Below, in pieces: positions 44,376-52,734 of a DNA stretch of 64,000 bases. The stretch is from contig OZ241915.1 of the NCBI GenBank assembly GCA_965203795.1, positions 1,240,001 to 1,304,000 on the forward strand, written 5' to 3'. Numbering within the stretch: position 1 is the stretch's first letter; every line of letters starts with the position of its first letter. This DNA is from CBDBBY01 sp965203795 (lineage in GTDB: Bacteria; Pseudomonadota; Alphaproteobacteria; Rhodobacterales; Rhodobacteraceae). Below the pieces are notes generated by a model. It did not search any database. It saw only the letters and a list, made by a program, of their open reading frames with translations, and was not told the origin of the DNA. Made by a program: the position numbers and the translations under genes.

Positions 44376-47300
44376 ATGACTGGGCAACTCATTGGACAGA
44401 TTATCCTGTGGCTCATCGCCGCGGTAATCGCGATATTCATTCTCTATTGGGTGATGCATTGGCTGTATCGCCGCTCCACCAAGGAAGTGGCGTTCGTGCG
44501 AACCGGCTTCCTGGGAGAGAAAATCGTGATCGACGGCGGCGCGTTCGTCTGGCCGATCATCCACGACATCACGCCGGTGAACATGAACTCCATGCAGCTC
44601 TCCGTGACGCGGGAGCGCGAAGACGCGCTGATTACGAAAGACCGCGTGCGCGTCGACGTGGACGCGGAATTCTACGTCCGCGTGGCGCACAGCAGGGAAG
44701 CCGTCAGCCTCGCGGCAGCCACCCTTGGACGGAGGGCCCTCGAACCGGAAAGGCTGCATGGGCTGCTGGAAGGCAAGTTCATTTCCGCACTTCGCACCGT
44801 TGCCAGCGAATTGACGATGGAGGAGCTGCACGAGAACCGGAATGCATACGTTGCCCGCGTTCTGGAATCCGCGCAGGTCGGTCTCGACAAGAACGGGCTG
44901 GAATTGGAAAGCGTCGCGGTAACAGACATCGATCAGACATCCATCGAATTCTTCAACCCCTCCAATACGTTCGATGCCGCCGGTCTGACCAAAGTCGTGG
45001 AATCGATCGAGGAGCGCCGCAAGCTTCGCAACGACATCGAGCAGGACACGATGATCCGCATCCGCGAGCGCAACCTGGAGGCGGAAAAGCAGGCGCTCGT
45101 GATCGAGAAGAAAAGCGAGGAGGCGCGCCTCGAACAGGAGCGCGAGGTCGAATTCCGCCGCGCGCAGCAACGGGCGGATCTCGCCCGCGAACGCGCGGAG
45201 CGCGAAAAGGAGGCCGAGCAGGCGACGCTCGCTTCGCGCGAGGCGATTGAGACGGCGCGGATTTCAAACGAGCACCAGATCGCCGAGGCGCGGATAGCTT
45301 CGGAACGCGACATCCGCCAGCAGGAGATCGAGCGGCAGAAAATCGTCGATGAAGCCGAAATCACGACGCGCGAAGCGATCGAGAAAGCGCGGATCAATCA
45401 GGAAAAGTCGGTTACTTCCGAAAGGATCAAGACCCAGCAGGAAACGGATGCCGCCGAAATAACGGCCTCGGAAGCAATCGAAAAGGCCCGCATTTCGCAG
45501 GAAAAGGCGGTGACGGAAGCCCGCATCGCGAAGGAGCGCGAAACGCAGGCCCAGGAGATCGAGCGGCAGCGCGCCGTTGACGAGGCCGACATCCTCGCCC
45601 GCGAGGGCGTCGAACGCGCCCGGATCGCCCGGGAGAAGACGATTGCCGAAGAGCGGATCGCGCTGGAGCAATCCACGCGCGAGCGCGAAATCGAACGCAA
45701 CTTGGCTGTTCACGAGGCCGAGGTTTCCAGCCGCGAGACGGCCGAGAAATTGCGCATCGCTCAGGAAAAGACCGTGGCGGCCGAGCAAATTTCCTCCGAC
45801 CGCGAAACCCGAGCTCTTGAGATCGAACGCGAGCGGGTTCTGGAGGAGGCCCGCATTTCCGCGACGGAGGAGACCTCCAAGACGCGCATCGCGCAGGAAG
45901 TGCGCGTTCGCGCGCTTGAAATCGCCAGGAACCAGGAGGTCGACGAGGCTGAAATCGCAGCGCGCGAGGCCGTCGAAAAGGCCAGAATCGCCCAGGACGA
46001 GCTGATTGCATGCGCGCGCATCGCTGCAAGCGAAGCGACCGCGGAGCGCGAGGTCGAGAGGACCGCCGCCCTCGAAGCCGCGGAAATCGCGGCCAAGGAG
46101 GCGACTGAAGCCAGGCGCATCGCCCAAGAGAAGGCTACGACTGCGGACCGCATCGCCTATGAAAGGGAAACCCGCGGTTGGGAAATCGAGCGCAACCAGG
46201 TGCTTCAGGAAGCCGAAGTCGCGGCGTCCGCGGCTGTCGACGCTGCGCGGATCGCAAGAGATGCGGAACTCGCGGTCCAGCGGATCGAAACAGAGGAGCA
46301 TACGACGGAGCGCGAAGTCGCCCGGGCCAAAGCGGTGGAAGCGGCGGAGATCGCCAAGGCGGCAGCTATCGAAGCGGCGCGGATCGCAAAGGAGAAGAAG
46401 GTCGCCGCCGAGCGCATCGCATACGAACAGGATTTGCGCGAGCGCGAGATCGCGCGCAACCGCGCGGTCGATCTGGCCAATATCCTGGCCCAGGAGGAAA
46501 TCAACGCTGCCCGCATAGGCGAAGAGGCCAAAACGCGCGCTGCCGAGATCACAACGGGCGCCGAAATCCGCGGCCGAGAGATCGAGACGGCCGAGGCGAT
46601 CGAAGCGGCGGAAATCAGCTCTCGACGATTGGTCGAACAGCAGCGGATTGAGAAGGAAGCGGAAACGAACGCCGAGCGGATCGCCCGCGACGAACGGATC
46701 AGAAATCTGGAGATTGCCCGGAACAGGACGCTGGACGCCGCCCAGATCTCGGCCGACGAGGCCGTCGAGGCGGCCCGGGTGTCGAAGGAAAAGAAGGTCG
46801 ACGCCGAAAAAATCCTCGCCGAGCAGGAGCTCGATTCCAGAAAGCTGGAGCGCAAGAAGGCTCTGGAGCATCTTGAAATCGCAAGGGTCCAGGTTCTGCG
46901 CGAGGCTGAAATCGCTAGCCAGGAAGAGGTCGAGCGGGCGCGGATCGTCTCCGAACTCGGACTCGACGAAGCCCGGATCGGCCACCAGAGGGAGCGCCGC
47001 AGGCTGGAAATCGAGCGCGAGAAGGCTGTGGAGGAAGCCGCGATGGAGAAGGCGATCGCGCTATATCAGAAGTCGCTTCAGGAAAGCGCCGCTGCGGCCG
47101 AGGCCGACATCGCCCGAGCCCGCGCGGTTGAAGCCGCCGAGAAAGTGGCGACCGCGAAGGAGACCGAAGAGGCCAGCCGCCGGAAATCCGTCGATGTGGT
47201 CTTGGCCGAGAAAGCAGCGGCGGAGATGCGGATCGCCGCGGAGGCGCAGCAGATTAGGGCCGCGGTTGAAGCGGAGGCTCAGAGGCTGATCAACGAGGCC

Positions 47301-47714
47301 GAGAACATCCTCACCGATGAAGCGCGCCATTCGCTCTTCAAGCGCAAGATGCTGGAGCACGTGGAGGGCATTGTCGCGGCGTCCGTGAAGCCGCTCGAGA
47401 ACATCGACGAGATCAAGATCATGCAGCTTGGCGGCAGCGGAGCCGCCGGTTTGGGGGTTGGAGGCAGCGGCGGCGGCGCCGTCGGGGGAGGCGGCGACGG
47501 CCCCAGCCCGACCGACGAGGTGATCAATTCCGCGCTGCGCTACCGCGTTCAGGCCCCGATGATCGACAGCCTTCTCACGGACATCGGCATTGACGGTTCG
47601 GACCTCGCCAAGTCCAGCGTCCTTCGCGATGCCCAGGATCTCGCGCGGGCCGGAAACGAAGCGAAGCGCCTGAAAGGGAGCGGCGACGCCAAACCCGAGG
47701 AAGGGAAGAAGTAA
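44376..47714 (+). CDS. Giant flotillin-like SPFH protein with hendecad coiled coil
   Basis: A 1,112-residue protein. Residues 8-30 are one membrane segment (IILWLIAAVIAIFILYWVM). Residues 33-215 are an SPFH/PHB domain: KEVAFVRTGFLGEKIVIDGG, VWPIIHDITPVNMNSMQLSV, RVRVDVDAEFYVRVAHS, and FISALRTVASELTMEELHEN. Residues 284-888 are 55 consecutive 11-residue units, mostly grouped by four into 44-residue blocks (EIERQRAVDEA, DILAREGVERA, RIAREKTIAEE, RIALEQSTRER is one block). Residues 889-1010 are an Ala/Glu-rich coil ending DEIKIMQLGG, followed by a Gly-rich linker and a flotillin-like tail (ALRYRVQAPMIDSLLTDIGI). Normal flotillins are about 500-650 residues. It should build a membrane-attached cage or fence. 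It lies between the importer and the Mo-enzyme genes, 16 bases after the former. Confidence 0.92.
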   Translation: MTGQLIGQIILWLIAAVIAIFILYWVMHWLYRRSTKEVAFVRTGFLGEKIVIDGGAFVWPIIHDITPVNMNSMQLSVTREREDALITKDRVRVDVDAEFYVRVAHSREAVSLAAATLGRRALEPERLHGLLEGKFISALRTVASELTMEELHENRNAYVARVLESAQVGLDKNGLELESVAVTDIDQTSIEFFNPSNTFDAAGLTKVVESIEERRKLRNDIEQDTMIRIRERNLEAEKQALVIEKKSEEARLEQEREVEFRRAQQRADLARERAEREKEAEQATLASREAIETARISNEHQIAEARIASERDIRQQEIERQKIVDEAEITTREAIEKARINQEKSVTSERIKTQQETDAAEITASEAIEKARISQEKAVTEARIAKERETQAQEIERQRAVDEADILAREGVERARIAREKTIAEERIALEQSTREREIERNLAVHEAEVSSRETAEKLRIAQEKTVAAEQISSDRETRALEIERERVLEEARISATEETSKTRIAQEVRVRALEIARNQEVDEAEIAAREAVEKARIAQDELIACARIAASEATAEREVERTAALEAAEIAAKEATEARRIAQEKATTADRIAYERETRGWEIERNQVLQEAEVAASAAVDAARIARDAELAVQRIETEEHTTEREVARAKAVEAAEIAKAAAIEAARIAKEKKVAAERIAYEQDLREREIARNRAVDLANILAQEEINAARIGEEAKTRAAEITTGAEIRGREIETAEAIEAAEISSRRLVEQQRIEKEAETNAERIARDERIRNLEIARNRTLDAAQISADEAVEAARVSKEKKVDAEKILAEQELDSRKLERKKALEHLEIARVQVLREAEIASQEEVERARIVSELGLDEARIGHQRERRRLEIEREKAVEEAAMEKAIALYQKSLQESAAAAEADIARARAVEAAEKVATAKETEEASRRKSVDVVLAEKAAAEMRIAAEAQQIRAAVEAEAQRLINEAENILTDEARHSLFKRKMLEHVEGIVAASVKPLENIDEIKIMQLGGSGAAGLGVGGSGGGAVGGGGDGPSPTDEVINSALRYRVQAPMIDSLLTDIGIDGSDLAKSSVLRDAQDLARAGNEAKRLKGSGDAKPEEGKK
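45225..47039. repeat. Coding tandem repeat: 33-bp units in 132-bp blocks
   Basis: These 1,815 bases encode 55 uninterrupted 11-residue units (residues 284-888 of the giant flotillin) with the pattern (E/R)-I-x5-(A/V/I)-x2-A. Ten blocks are 44 residues and two are 33, always whole multiples of 11, so growth or loss occurred by whole units. DNA copies have diverged, so expansion is not recent. Confidence 0.9.
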
Positions 47715-48152
47715 ATGGCGCGGGTCTACACTTCGTCGGTGATCAACGTCGGCGCGAATCGCGTATGGGACCGGGTCAGGGACTTCAATGCCTTGCCCCG
47801 CTGGCACCCGCGCATCCGCGACAGCAGGATCGAAGATGCGCTGCCCTCCGACAAGGTCGGATGCATCCGCAATTTCAACCTGCAGAATGGCGACAACATT
47901 CGCGAGCAGCTTCTCGGGCTAAGCGATTACGACATGTTCTGCACCTACGCGATTCTGGAAAGCCCGATGCCGCTTTCCGACTACATCGCAACGCTTCGCC
48001 TCACGCCGGTCACCGATGGCGATCGCTGCTTCATCGAATGGTCGGCGGAGTTTTCGGCTGATCCGTCGGAAGAGGACGCGCTGGTCAGCGGCATCGGCAC
48101 GGATGTCTTTCAGGCCGGCTTCGACGCGCTGAAGCGGCATTTCGGGGGCTGA
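47715..48152 (+). CDS. SRPBCC (polyketide cyclase/START-like) protein 1
   Basis: A 145-residue helix-grip protein, directly after the flotillin stop with no gap. ANRVWDRVRDFNALPRWHPR, DKVGCIRNFNLQNGDNIREQ and CFIEWSAEFSADP are typical. It contains a hydrophobic ligand cavity by family. It is paralogous to the next gene. SRPBCC proteins (CoxG group) recur beside CoxMSL-type enzymes and are thought to help maturation or electron delivery. Confidence 0.85.
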   Translation: MARVYTSSVINVGANRVWDRVRDFNALPRWHPRIRDSRIEDALPSDKVGCIRNFNLQNGDNIREQLLGLSDYDMFCTYAILESPMPLSDYIATLRLTPVTDGDRCFIEWSAEFSADPSEEDALVSGIGTDVFQAGFDALKRHFGG

Positions 48153-48153
48153 C

Positions 48154-48600
48154 TTGGTAAAGGTCGTCCGCAGCACGGTGTTGAACGCCCCGGTCGAAGC
48201 GGTTTGGGAGGTCTTGCGCGACTTCAACGGCCACGACGCGTGGCATCCCGCCGTGGAAACCAGCCGGATCGAGCGCGGAAACCCGTCCGACAAGGTGGGC
48301 TGCGTGCGTCGGTTCAAGCTTGCGGACGGCTCGGAGCTGAGGGAGCAATTGCTGACGCTCTCGGACATGGAGCAGAGCTTCAGCTACTGCCTGCTCGAAA
48401 CGCCGATCCCGCTTTTCAACTACGTGGCGCATTGCCGCCTGCTGCCGGTGACCGATGGCGACATCACGTTCTGGGAATGGGAAAGCCGCTTTGATACGCC
48501 CGCCGGACGTGAAGAGGAGCTCGCGGAAATGGTCGGCAGCGACATCTACCTCGCCGGATTCGACGCCGTGCGCGCGCACATGGGGCTGGGCACGGCATGA
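48154..48600 (+). CDS. SRPBCC (polyketide cyclase/START-like) protein 2
   Basis: A 148-residue paralogue of the preceding protein, starting with TTG at 48,154 (LVKVVRSTVLNAPVEAVWEV). LRDFNGHDAWHPAVETSRIE, DKVGCVRRFKLADGSELREQ and DITFWEWESRFDTPAG align with its neighbour at roughly 40 percent by eye. Its stop overlaps the start of the FAD-subunit gene (ATGA). Confidence 0.85.
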   Translation: MVKVVRSTVLNAPVEAVWEVLRDFNGHDAWHPAVETSRIERGNPSDKVGCVRRFKLADGSELREQLLTLSDMEQSFSYCLLETPIPLFNYVAHCRLLPVTDGDITFWEWESRFDTPAGREEELAEMVGSDIYLAGFDAVRAHMGLGTA

Positions 48601-49394
48601 GCGTATCCGTTGAAACGTTCGCGTCGCTGTCGGAGGCCGCCTCGGAGATCCGCAGCGGCACGCGGTACCTCGGCGGCGGAACGATTGTGGTCGCCAACGC
48701 CAACTACGGCGCGCAGGACTTCTCGCGCATCGTGCGGACTACCGACGCCTCGCTGCGCATCATCAGGAATGACGGCAACGAACTCAGGATCGGCGCAGGC
48801 GCCACGATGGCGCAGGTCATGCGATCCGCCGAGGCGGACTTCCTGGCGCCGGTTGCGCGGTCCGTGGCGGGTCCTGCAGTGCGCAACATGGCGACGGTCG
48901 GCGGCAATCTTTTCGCCCGTCCGCCATTCGGAGATTTCGGCGTTGCATTGCTCGCGCTCGACGCAAGAATTGCGATGTCGGACGGCCGGGTTCTGCCCGT
49001 GGAGGATTTCTTCGCAGAGCGCGAAACGCTCGGGGGGCTGGTTTCCGCCGTAATGGTTCCCCGGCCCAGCCAGCGCGCCTTTCGCTATCGCAAGATCGCC
49101 CGGACCAAGCCGAAAGGGGCGTCTGTTCTGTCCATTGCCGTTCATTTGCCGGGCGCGGGCCGCATCAGCGGCGCAAGAATCGCATTCGGCGCGATGGGTC
49201 CGACGCCCTTGCGGGCGAAAAGCTCCGAGGCGGCGCTGGAGGGCGCCCGCCTGGACCCGGGCGGCATACGACCGGCGCTGGAAAACTGCCTTGAAGGGCT
49301 CGGTCCGCAGGACGATGCGCTTTCGTCCGCTTGGTACCGGCGTGAAGTGGCTCCGGTGCATTTGCGCCGGATCCTTCTGGGCGAGGAGCGCTGA
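48597..49394 (+). CDS. Mo-hydroxylase FAD-binding medium subunit (CoxM-like)
   Basis: A 265-residue subunit with the VAO/CO-dehydrogenase FAD motifs RYLGGGTIVVANANYG and RNMATVGGNLFARPPFGDFG, then FRYRKIARTKPKGASVLSIA in the C-terminal domain. It passes electrons from the 2Fe-2S centres of the small subunit to an acceptor. It is slightly shorter than CoxM (about 285). It overlaps the SRPBCC gene and precedes the small subunit by one base. Confidence 0.9.
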   Translation: MSVSVETFASLSEAASEIRSGTRYLGGGTIVVANANYGAQDFSRIVRTTDASLRIIRNDGNELRIGAGATMAQVMRSAEADFLAPVARSVAGPAVRNMATVGGNLFARPPFGDFGVALLALDARIAMSDGRVLPVEDFFAERETLGGLVSAVMVPRPSQRAFRYRKIARTKPKGASVLSIAVHLPGAGRISGARIAFGAMGPTPLRAKSSEAALEGARLDPGGIRPALENCLEGLGPQDDALSSAWYRREVAPVHLRRILLGEER

Positions 49395-49395
49395 G

Positions 49396-49881
49396 TTGGC
49401 CAAGGTGCCGGTCCAGTTCACCCTGAACGGCCGCGCGACGGGCGTTTTCGCCCAGAGCGGCGCGAACCTCATTGACGTGCTTCGGCGTGAAGCGGGCGAC
49501 CTGACGCCGAAACAGGGCTGCGCCCAGGGCGGATGCGGCGCGTGTTCCGTCCTGATTGACGGCGAGCTCCGTCTGGCTTGCCTGACGCTGGCGGAAACGG
49601 TTGATGGCAAGAAGGTCGAAACGGCCGCGTCGATGTCGAACGGATCGGAACTGCACCCGCTTCAGGAGGCATTCGTGCAAGGATTTGCGGCGCAGTGCGG
49701 ATTTTGCACGCCCGGCATGCTGATGGCCGCCAAGGCGTTGCTTGAAGCCAACGCGAGTCCGACCCGCGACGAAGTCGCCGAAGCGATTTCAGGCAACCTT
49801 TGCCGATGCACGGGCTACGAGCCGATCATCAATGCGATTCTGGCGGCGGCATCCGGGATGCGGGGAAGGGGAGACGGATGA
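49396..49881 (+). CDS. Mo-hydroxylase 2Fe-2S small subunit (CoxS-like)
   Basis: A 161-residue subunit. The plant-ferredoxin cluster ligands are in GCAQGGCGACSVLIDG and LRLAC, the second [2Fe-2S] set in QCGFCTPGM and GNLCRCTGYEP. The start is TTG at 49,396, with GAGGAG at 49,383-49,388. The stop overlaps the large-subunit start (ATGA). It wires the Mo centre to FAD. Confidence 0.92.
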   Translation: MAKVPVQFTLNGRATGVFAQSGANLIDVLRREAGDLTPKQGCAQGGCGACSVLIDGELRLACLTLAETVDGKKVETAASMSNGSELHPLQEAFVQGFAAQCGFCTPGMLMAAKALLEANASPTRDEVAEAISGNLCRCTGYEPIINAILAAASGMRGRGDG

Positions 49882-51707
49882 GCAGCATCGAGTTTCGCAA
49901 GGACCTCTTCGCGGATGAGCGCGCCGAAGACCTGAACGAAATCGGGAAGCCGACGATCCGCCAGGACATCGTCGGCCATGTCACCGGAAGGTCGAAATAC
50001 TTCGACGACCACCTTTTTGACGGCCTGCTGCATATGCGGTGCGTGCGCTCCCCCCATCACGCCGCGCGGGTCCGGTCGGTCGACACTTCGGCGGCGGAGC
50101 GGATGCCGGGCGTGCGGCGGATCATCAGGCCCGCGGACGTGCCGGTCAATCTCAACACGCTCCTGTCGCTCGTCGATTTCGGGCGGGACGACGAGCCGCT
50201 GCTGAGCGGCGAAAACGTCAACTACAAGGGCGAGCCTATCCTTGCCGTGGTGGCCGAATCCGAACGCGAGGCCCGCGACGCCGCGGCGGCCGTGCGGGTC
50301 GCGTGGGACGAGCGGCCGCACGTGCTTGAGATCGAGGACGCGCTGAAGCCGGATGCGCCGGTGGTCAACGCCGAGTACCCGAACAACACCTTCGACTACT
50401 ACGATCTGTACGACCACCAGAAGCTAAGGTTCGGCGACGTCGAGACGGCGCTGCGGCAGGCCGACAGGATCGTCGAGGGCGAGTACCGGATGTCGCCCAT
50501 CGAGCAGGCCCCGCTGGAGACATGCGGCGCGATCGCCGCGCCGGAGGACAACGGACGCTACGTTTGCCACACGTCCACCCAGGCGCTCTTCTTTTCGCTC
50601 GGCGTTACGGCCAAGCTGCTCGACATGCCCTCGGCCCGCCTGCATTTCGTCGGCGGAACCGTCGGCGGCGGATTCGGCGGCAAGGTCGACAGCCAGCACG
50701 AGCCTCTGGCGGTGCTTGGCGCGATGCTTACCGGTCGTCCGGTCAAATACTCTTGGGACCGTTCCGAAGAAATGCAGGTTGGCGCGCCGCGGGGGGCGGA
50801 GCGGTGGCGCATTCGCGACGGCGTGATGAACGACGGCCGCATCGTAGGGCGGGAGTTCACCGGCTTTTTCGACAGCGGCGCGTATACGCGCCTGTCATCC
50901 TACGCGGTCGTCAAGGGCACGGGCCACCTTCCGGGACCGTACACGATTCCGAATGTCAGCTCGAACGTCTATTGCGTTTTCACGAACCGCACGCCCGCCA
51001 CCGCGATGCGCGGCTTCGGCATCACCGGCGTCGATTACGCCATTGAATGCCAAATGGACAAAGTCGCGGAAGCGGTCGGAGCAAATCCGATCGAACTGCG
51101 AATTTTGAACGCCTATCGCGACGGAGATGTGAAGGCGCACCGCCGGTTCGCGAAAAACTGCGCCCTCATCGAATGCTGCCAGGTGGCAGCGCAGAAGGCC
51201 GGCGTTTCGCTGTCGTCTCAAGCCGCTACGGCCAGCAGCAGGACCGGCGGCGGCATTGGCTGGCGGGCGGAGGTGCCGGAGACGGCAACCGACGATGCCG
51301 GACGGATCGGCGACCGGCGCCGAAAGGAGATTCCGCCTGAGCCAGGCGGCGGAGCCACAAACCATGGCCGGGTGCGAGCGGGAACCATGGGCGAGCCTGT
51401 CGAAGCCGCGGCGGTTCAGGACGCCGACATGCAAATTGATCCGACGCGCATCGGGCATTCAGTCTCAAAAGCCGTGAAGCCGAACGCGTCGGCTCAGGCG
51501 CCGCCTGCGCGGCAGGCCGTCGCGAGCCCGCAAATGCACGACGCCCGTCCGGCGGCTCAAATGCAGACCGCGGGCGATCATCAGCCCCGGCCCCCGGCGC
51601 AGCCCGCGCCTTCAGCGGGACAAGCATCCCAGCCTGCGGACAAGCCGGAACGCATAGCAAAGCGGTCTGCGGTCTCGCGTTTCATAACCGGAACAAGGCG
51701 GCGCTGA
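49878..51707 (+). CDS. Mo-hydroxylase large subunit, N-terminal half with disordered tail
   Basis: A 609-residue protein. Residues 1-440 are the first half of an XDH/CoxL-type large subunit: GRSKYFDDHLFDGLLHMRCV, EGEYRMSPIEQAPLETCGAI, the Mo-cofactor loop VGGGFGGKVDSQHEPL, and TPATAMRGFGITGVDYAIEC. The CO-dehydrogenase signature AYxCSFR is absent, so this is not CO dehydrogenase. From about residue 442 homology ends and a Pro/Ala/Gln-rich tail of 168 residues follows. The rest of the enzyme is the next gene, one base downstream. The two polypeptides must assemble to bind MPT-Mo. Confidence 0.88.
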   Translation: MSSIEFRKDLFADERAEDLNEIGKPTIRQDIVGHVTGRSKYFDDHLFDGLLHMRCVRSPHHAARVRSVDTSAAERMPGVRRIIRPADVPVNLNTLLSLVDFGRDDEPLLSGENVNYKGEPILAVVAESEREARDAAAAVRVAWDERPHVLEIEDALKPDAPVVNAEYPNNTFDYYDLYDHQKLRFGDVETALRQADRIVEGEYRMSPIEQAPLETCGAIAAPEDNGRYVCHTSTQALFFSLGVTAKLLDMPSARLHFVGGTVGGGFGGKVDSQHEPLAVLGAMLTGRPVKYSWDRSEEMQVGAPRGAERWRIRDGVMNDGRIVGREFTGFFDSGAYTRLSSYAVVKGTGHLPGPYTIPNVSSNVYCVFTNRTPATAMRGFGITGVDYAIECQMDKVAEAVGANPIELRILNAYRDGDVKAHRRFAKNCALIECCQVAAQKAGVSLSSQAATASSRTGGGIGWRAEVPETATDDAGRIGDRRRKEIPPEPGGGATNHGRVRAGTMGEPVEAAAVQDADMQIDPTRIGHSVSKAVKPNASAQAPPARQAVASPQMHDARPAAQMQTAGDHQPRPPAQPAPSAGQASQPADKPERIAKRSAVSRFITGTRRR

Positions 51708-51708
51708 G

Positions 51709-52731
51709 ATGGCTGTTCACAAGGGCCGCGGATTCGCCTGCATCAACTATCCGATTGGGATGAACCTCGGCGGCGATCCGAGCCAGGCGCTGGTGCACTC
51801 GACGCCCGACGGCAAATTCAAGGTCACCCTGTCCGCCATCGACCTCGGTCAAGGCATGAAGTCGGTGACGCGCCAGATCGCAGCGGAAGCGCTCGGCGTG
51901 CCGATCGCCGATGTTCATGTTGACACGGCGGACAGCGACACCGGGCCGCACGATATGGGATCGTTTGCATCGCGCGGAACCCACCGGATGGGCAACGCCG
52001 TCATCAGAGCTGCGACGGAGGCGCGCAAGGCCCTTTTGGAGGCGGCTGCCGAGGAGCTTGAAGTCAACGCGGGAGACCTGGAAACCGACGGGCGGGGGAA
52101 CATCCAGGTCAAGGGAGCGCCGTCGCGGTCAATAACGGTGGAAGACACGGCTGTCGCCGCGCAGTTCAAGCAGGGCAAGACCATCGCCGGGCGCGGCATC
52201 TTCCTGGTGCCGCCTTCGGACGCGGATCCGAACACGGGTGAAATGTCTCCGGTGACCTGCTTCGCGCATGCGGCTCTCGTGGTCGATCTGGAGGTCGACG
52301 ACGAAACGGGCGAAGTCTCGGTCAACGAAATCAATTCGGCCTACGAAGTAGGGCGGGCGCTCAACGAAAAACTGGTCGAGCAGCAGCTGATCGGCGGCGC
52401 CTGGATGGGCATGAGCCACGCGCTCTACGAGACCACCGAGCCGTATTACCCCAGCCGCGAGCACGGGCCGGGCGATTTCGTCGAGTATCTCCAGCCGGGG
52501 CCCGGAAACATCGCGAACCACAATATCGCTGTCCTTGAGCGCCCTGCGGAGGATGCTCCCTTCGGAGGCAAAGGTCCGGGCGAGATGTGCGCGAATCCGG
52601 TAATCCCGGCCATCGCCAATGCCGTTTACAACGCCGTCGGCGTGAGGTGCGACAGCCTGCCGGTCACGCCCGAGAAAATACTGCGCGGTCTGCGCGCCAA
52701 CGGCGGGGCGCGTCCGCAGGGGCGGGTCTGA
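51709..52731 (+). CDS. Mo-hydroxylase large subunit, C-terminal half
   Basis: A 340-residue protein that starts at the point where one-piece homologues continue: GRGFACINYPIGMNLGGDPS, TLSAIDLGQGMKSVTRQIAA, DTGPHDMGSFASRGTHRMGN, and near the end APFGGKGPGEMCANPVIPAI. The last holds the active-site Glu of the KGxGE motif that attacks the Mo-bound water. It begins with ATG at 51,709. GGCGGCGCTGAG upstream lacks a strong ribosome-binding site, so translation probably depends on termination of the preceding gene. Confidence 0.88.
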   Translation: MAVHKGRGFACINYPIGMNLGGDPSQALVHSTPDGKFKVTLSAIDLGQGMKSVTRQIAAEALGVPIADVHVDTADSDTGPHDMGSFASRGTHRMGNAVIRAATEARKALLEAAAEELEVNAGDLETDGRGNIQVKGAPSRSITVEDTAVAAQFKQGKTIAGRGIFLVPPSDADPNTGEMSPVTCFAHAALVVDLEVDDETGEVSVNEINSAYEVGRALNEKLVEQQLIGGAWMGMSHALYETTEPYYPSREHGPGDFVEYLQPGPGNIANHNIAVLERPAEDAPFGGKGPGEMCANPVIPAIANAVYNAVGVRCDSLPVTPEKILRGLRANGGARPQGRV

Positions 52732-52734
52732 CCC

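Noticed and set aside
45264..46985. Long open frame (573 codons) on the minus strand opposite the flotillin gene
   Set aside because: It is the shadow of the Glu/Ala/Ile-rich 11-residue repeats: the repeat codons read backwards contain no stops. It has no start signal and no family text, and the plus strand is a clear SPFH protein.
48597..52731. Aerobic CO dehydrogenase (coxMSL)
   Set aside because: Subunit order is MS-L rather than M-S-L with form I features, the large subunit lacks AYxCSFR and has AMRGFG of the xanthine-dehydrogenase group, and it is split. A general Mo hydroxylase is the safer call.
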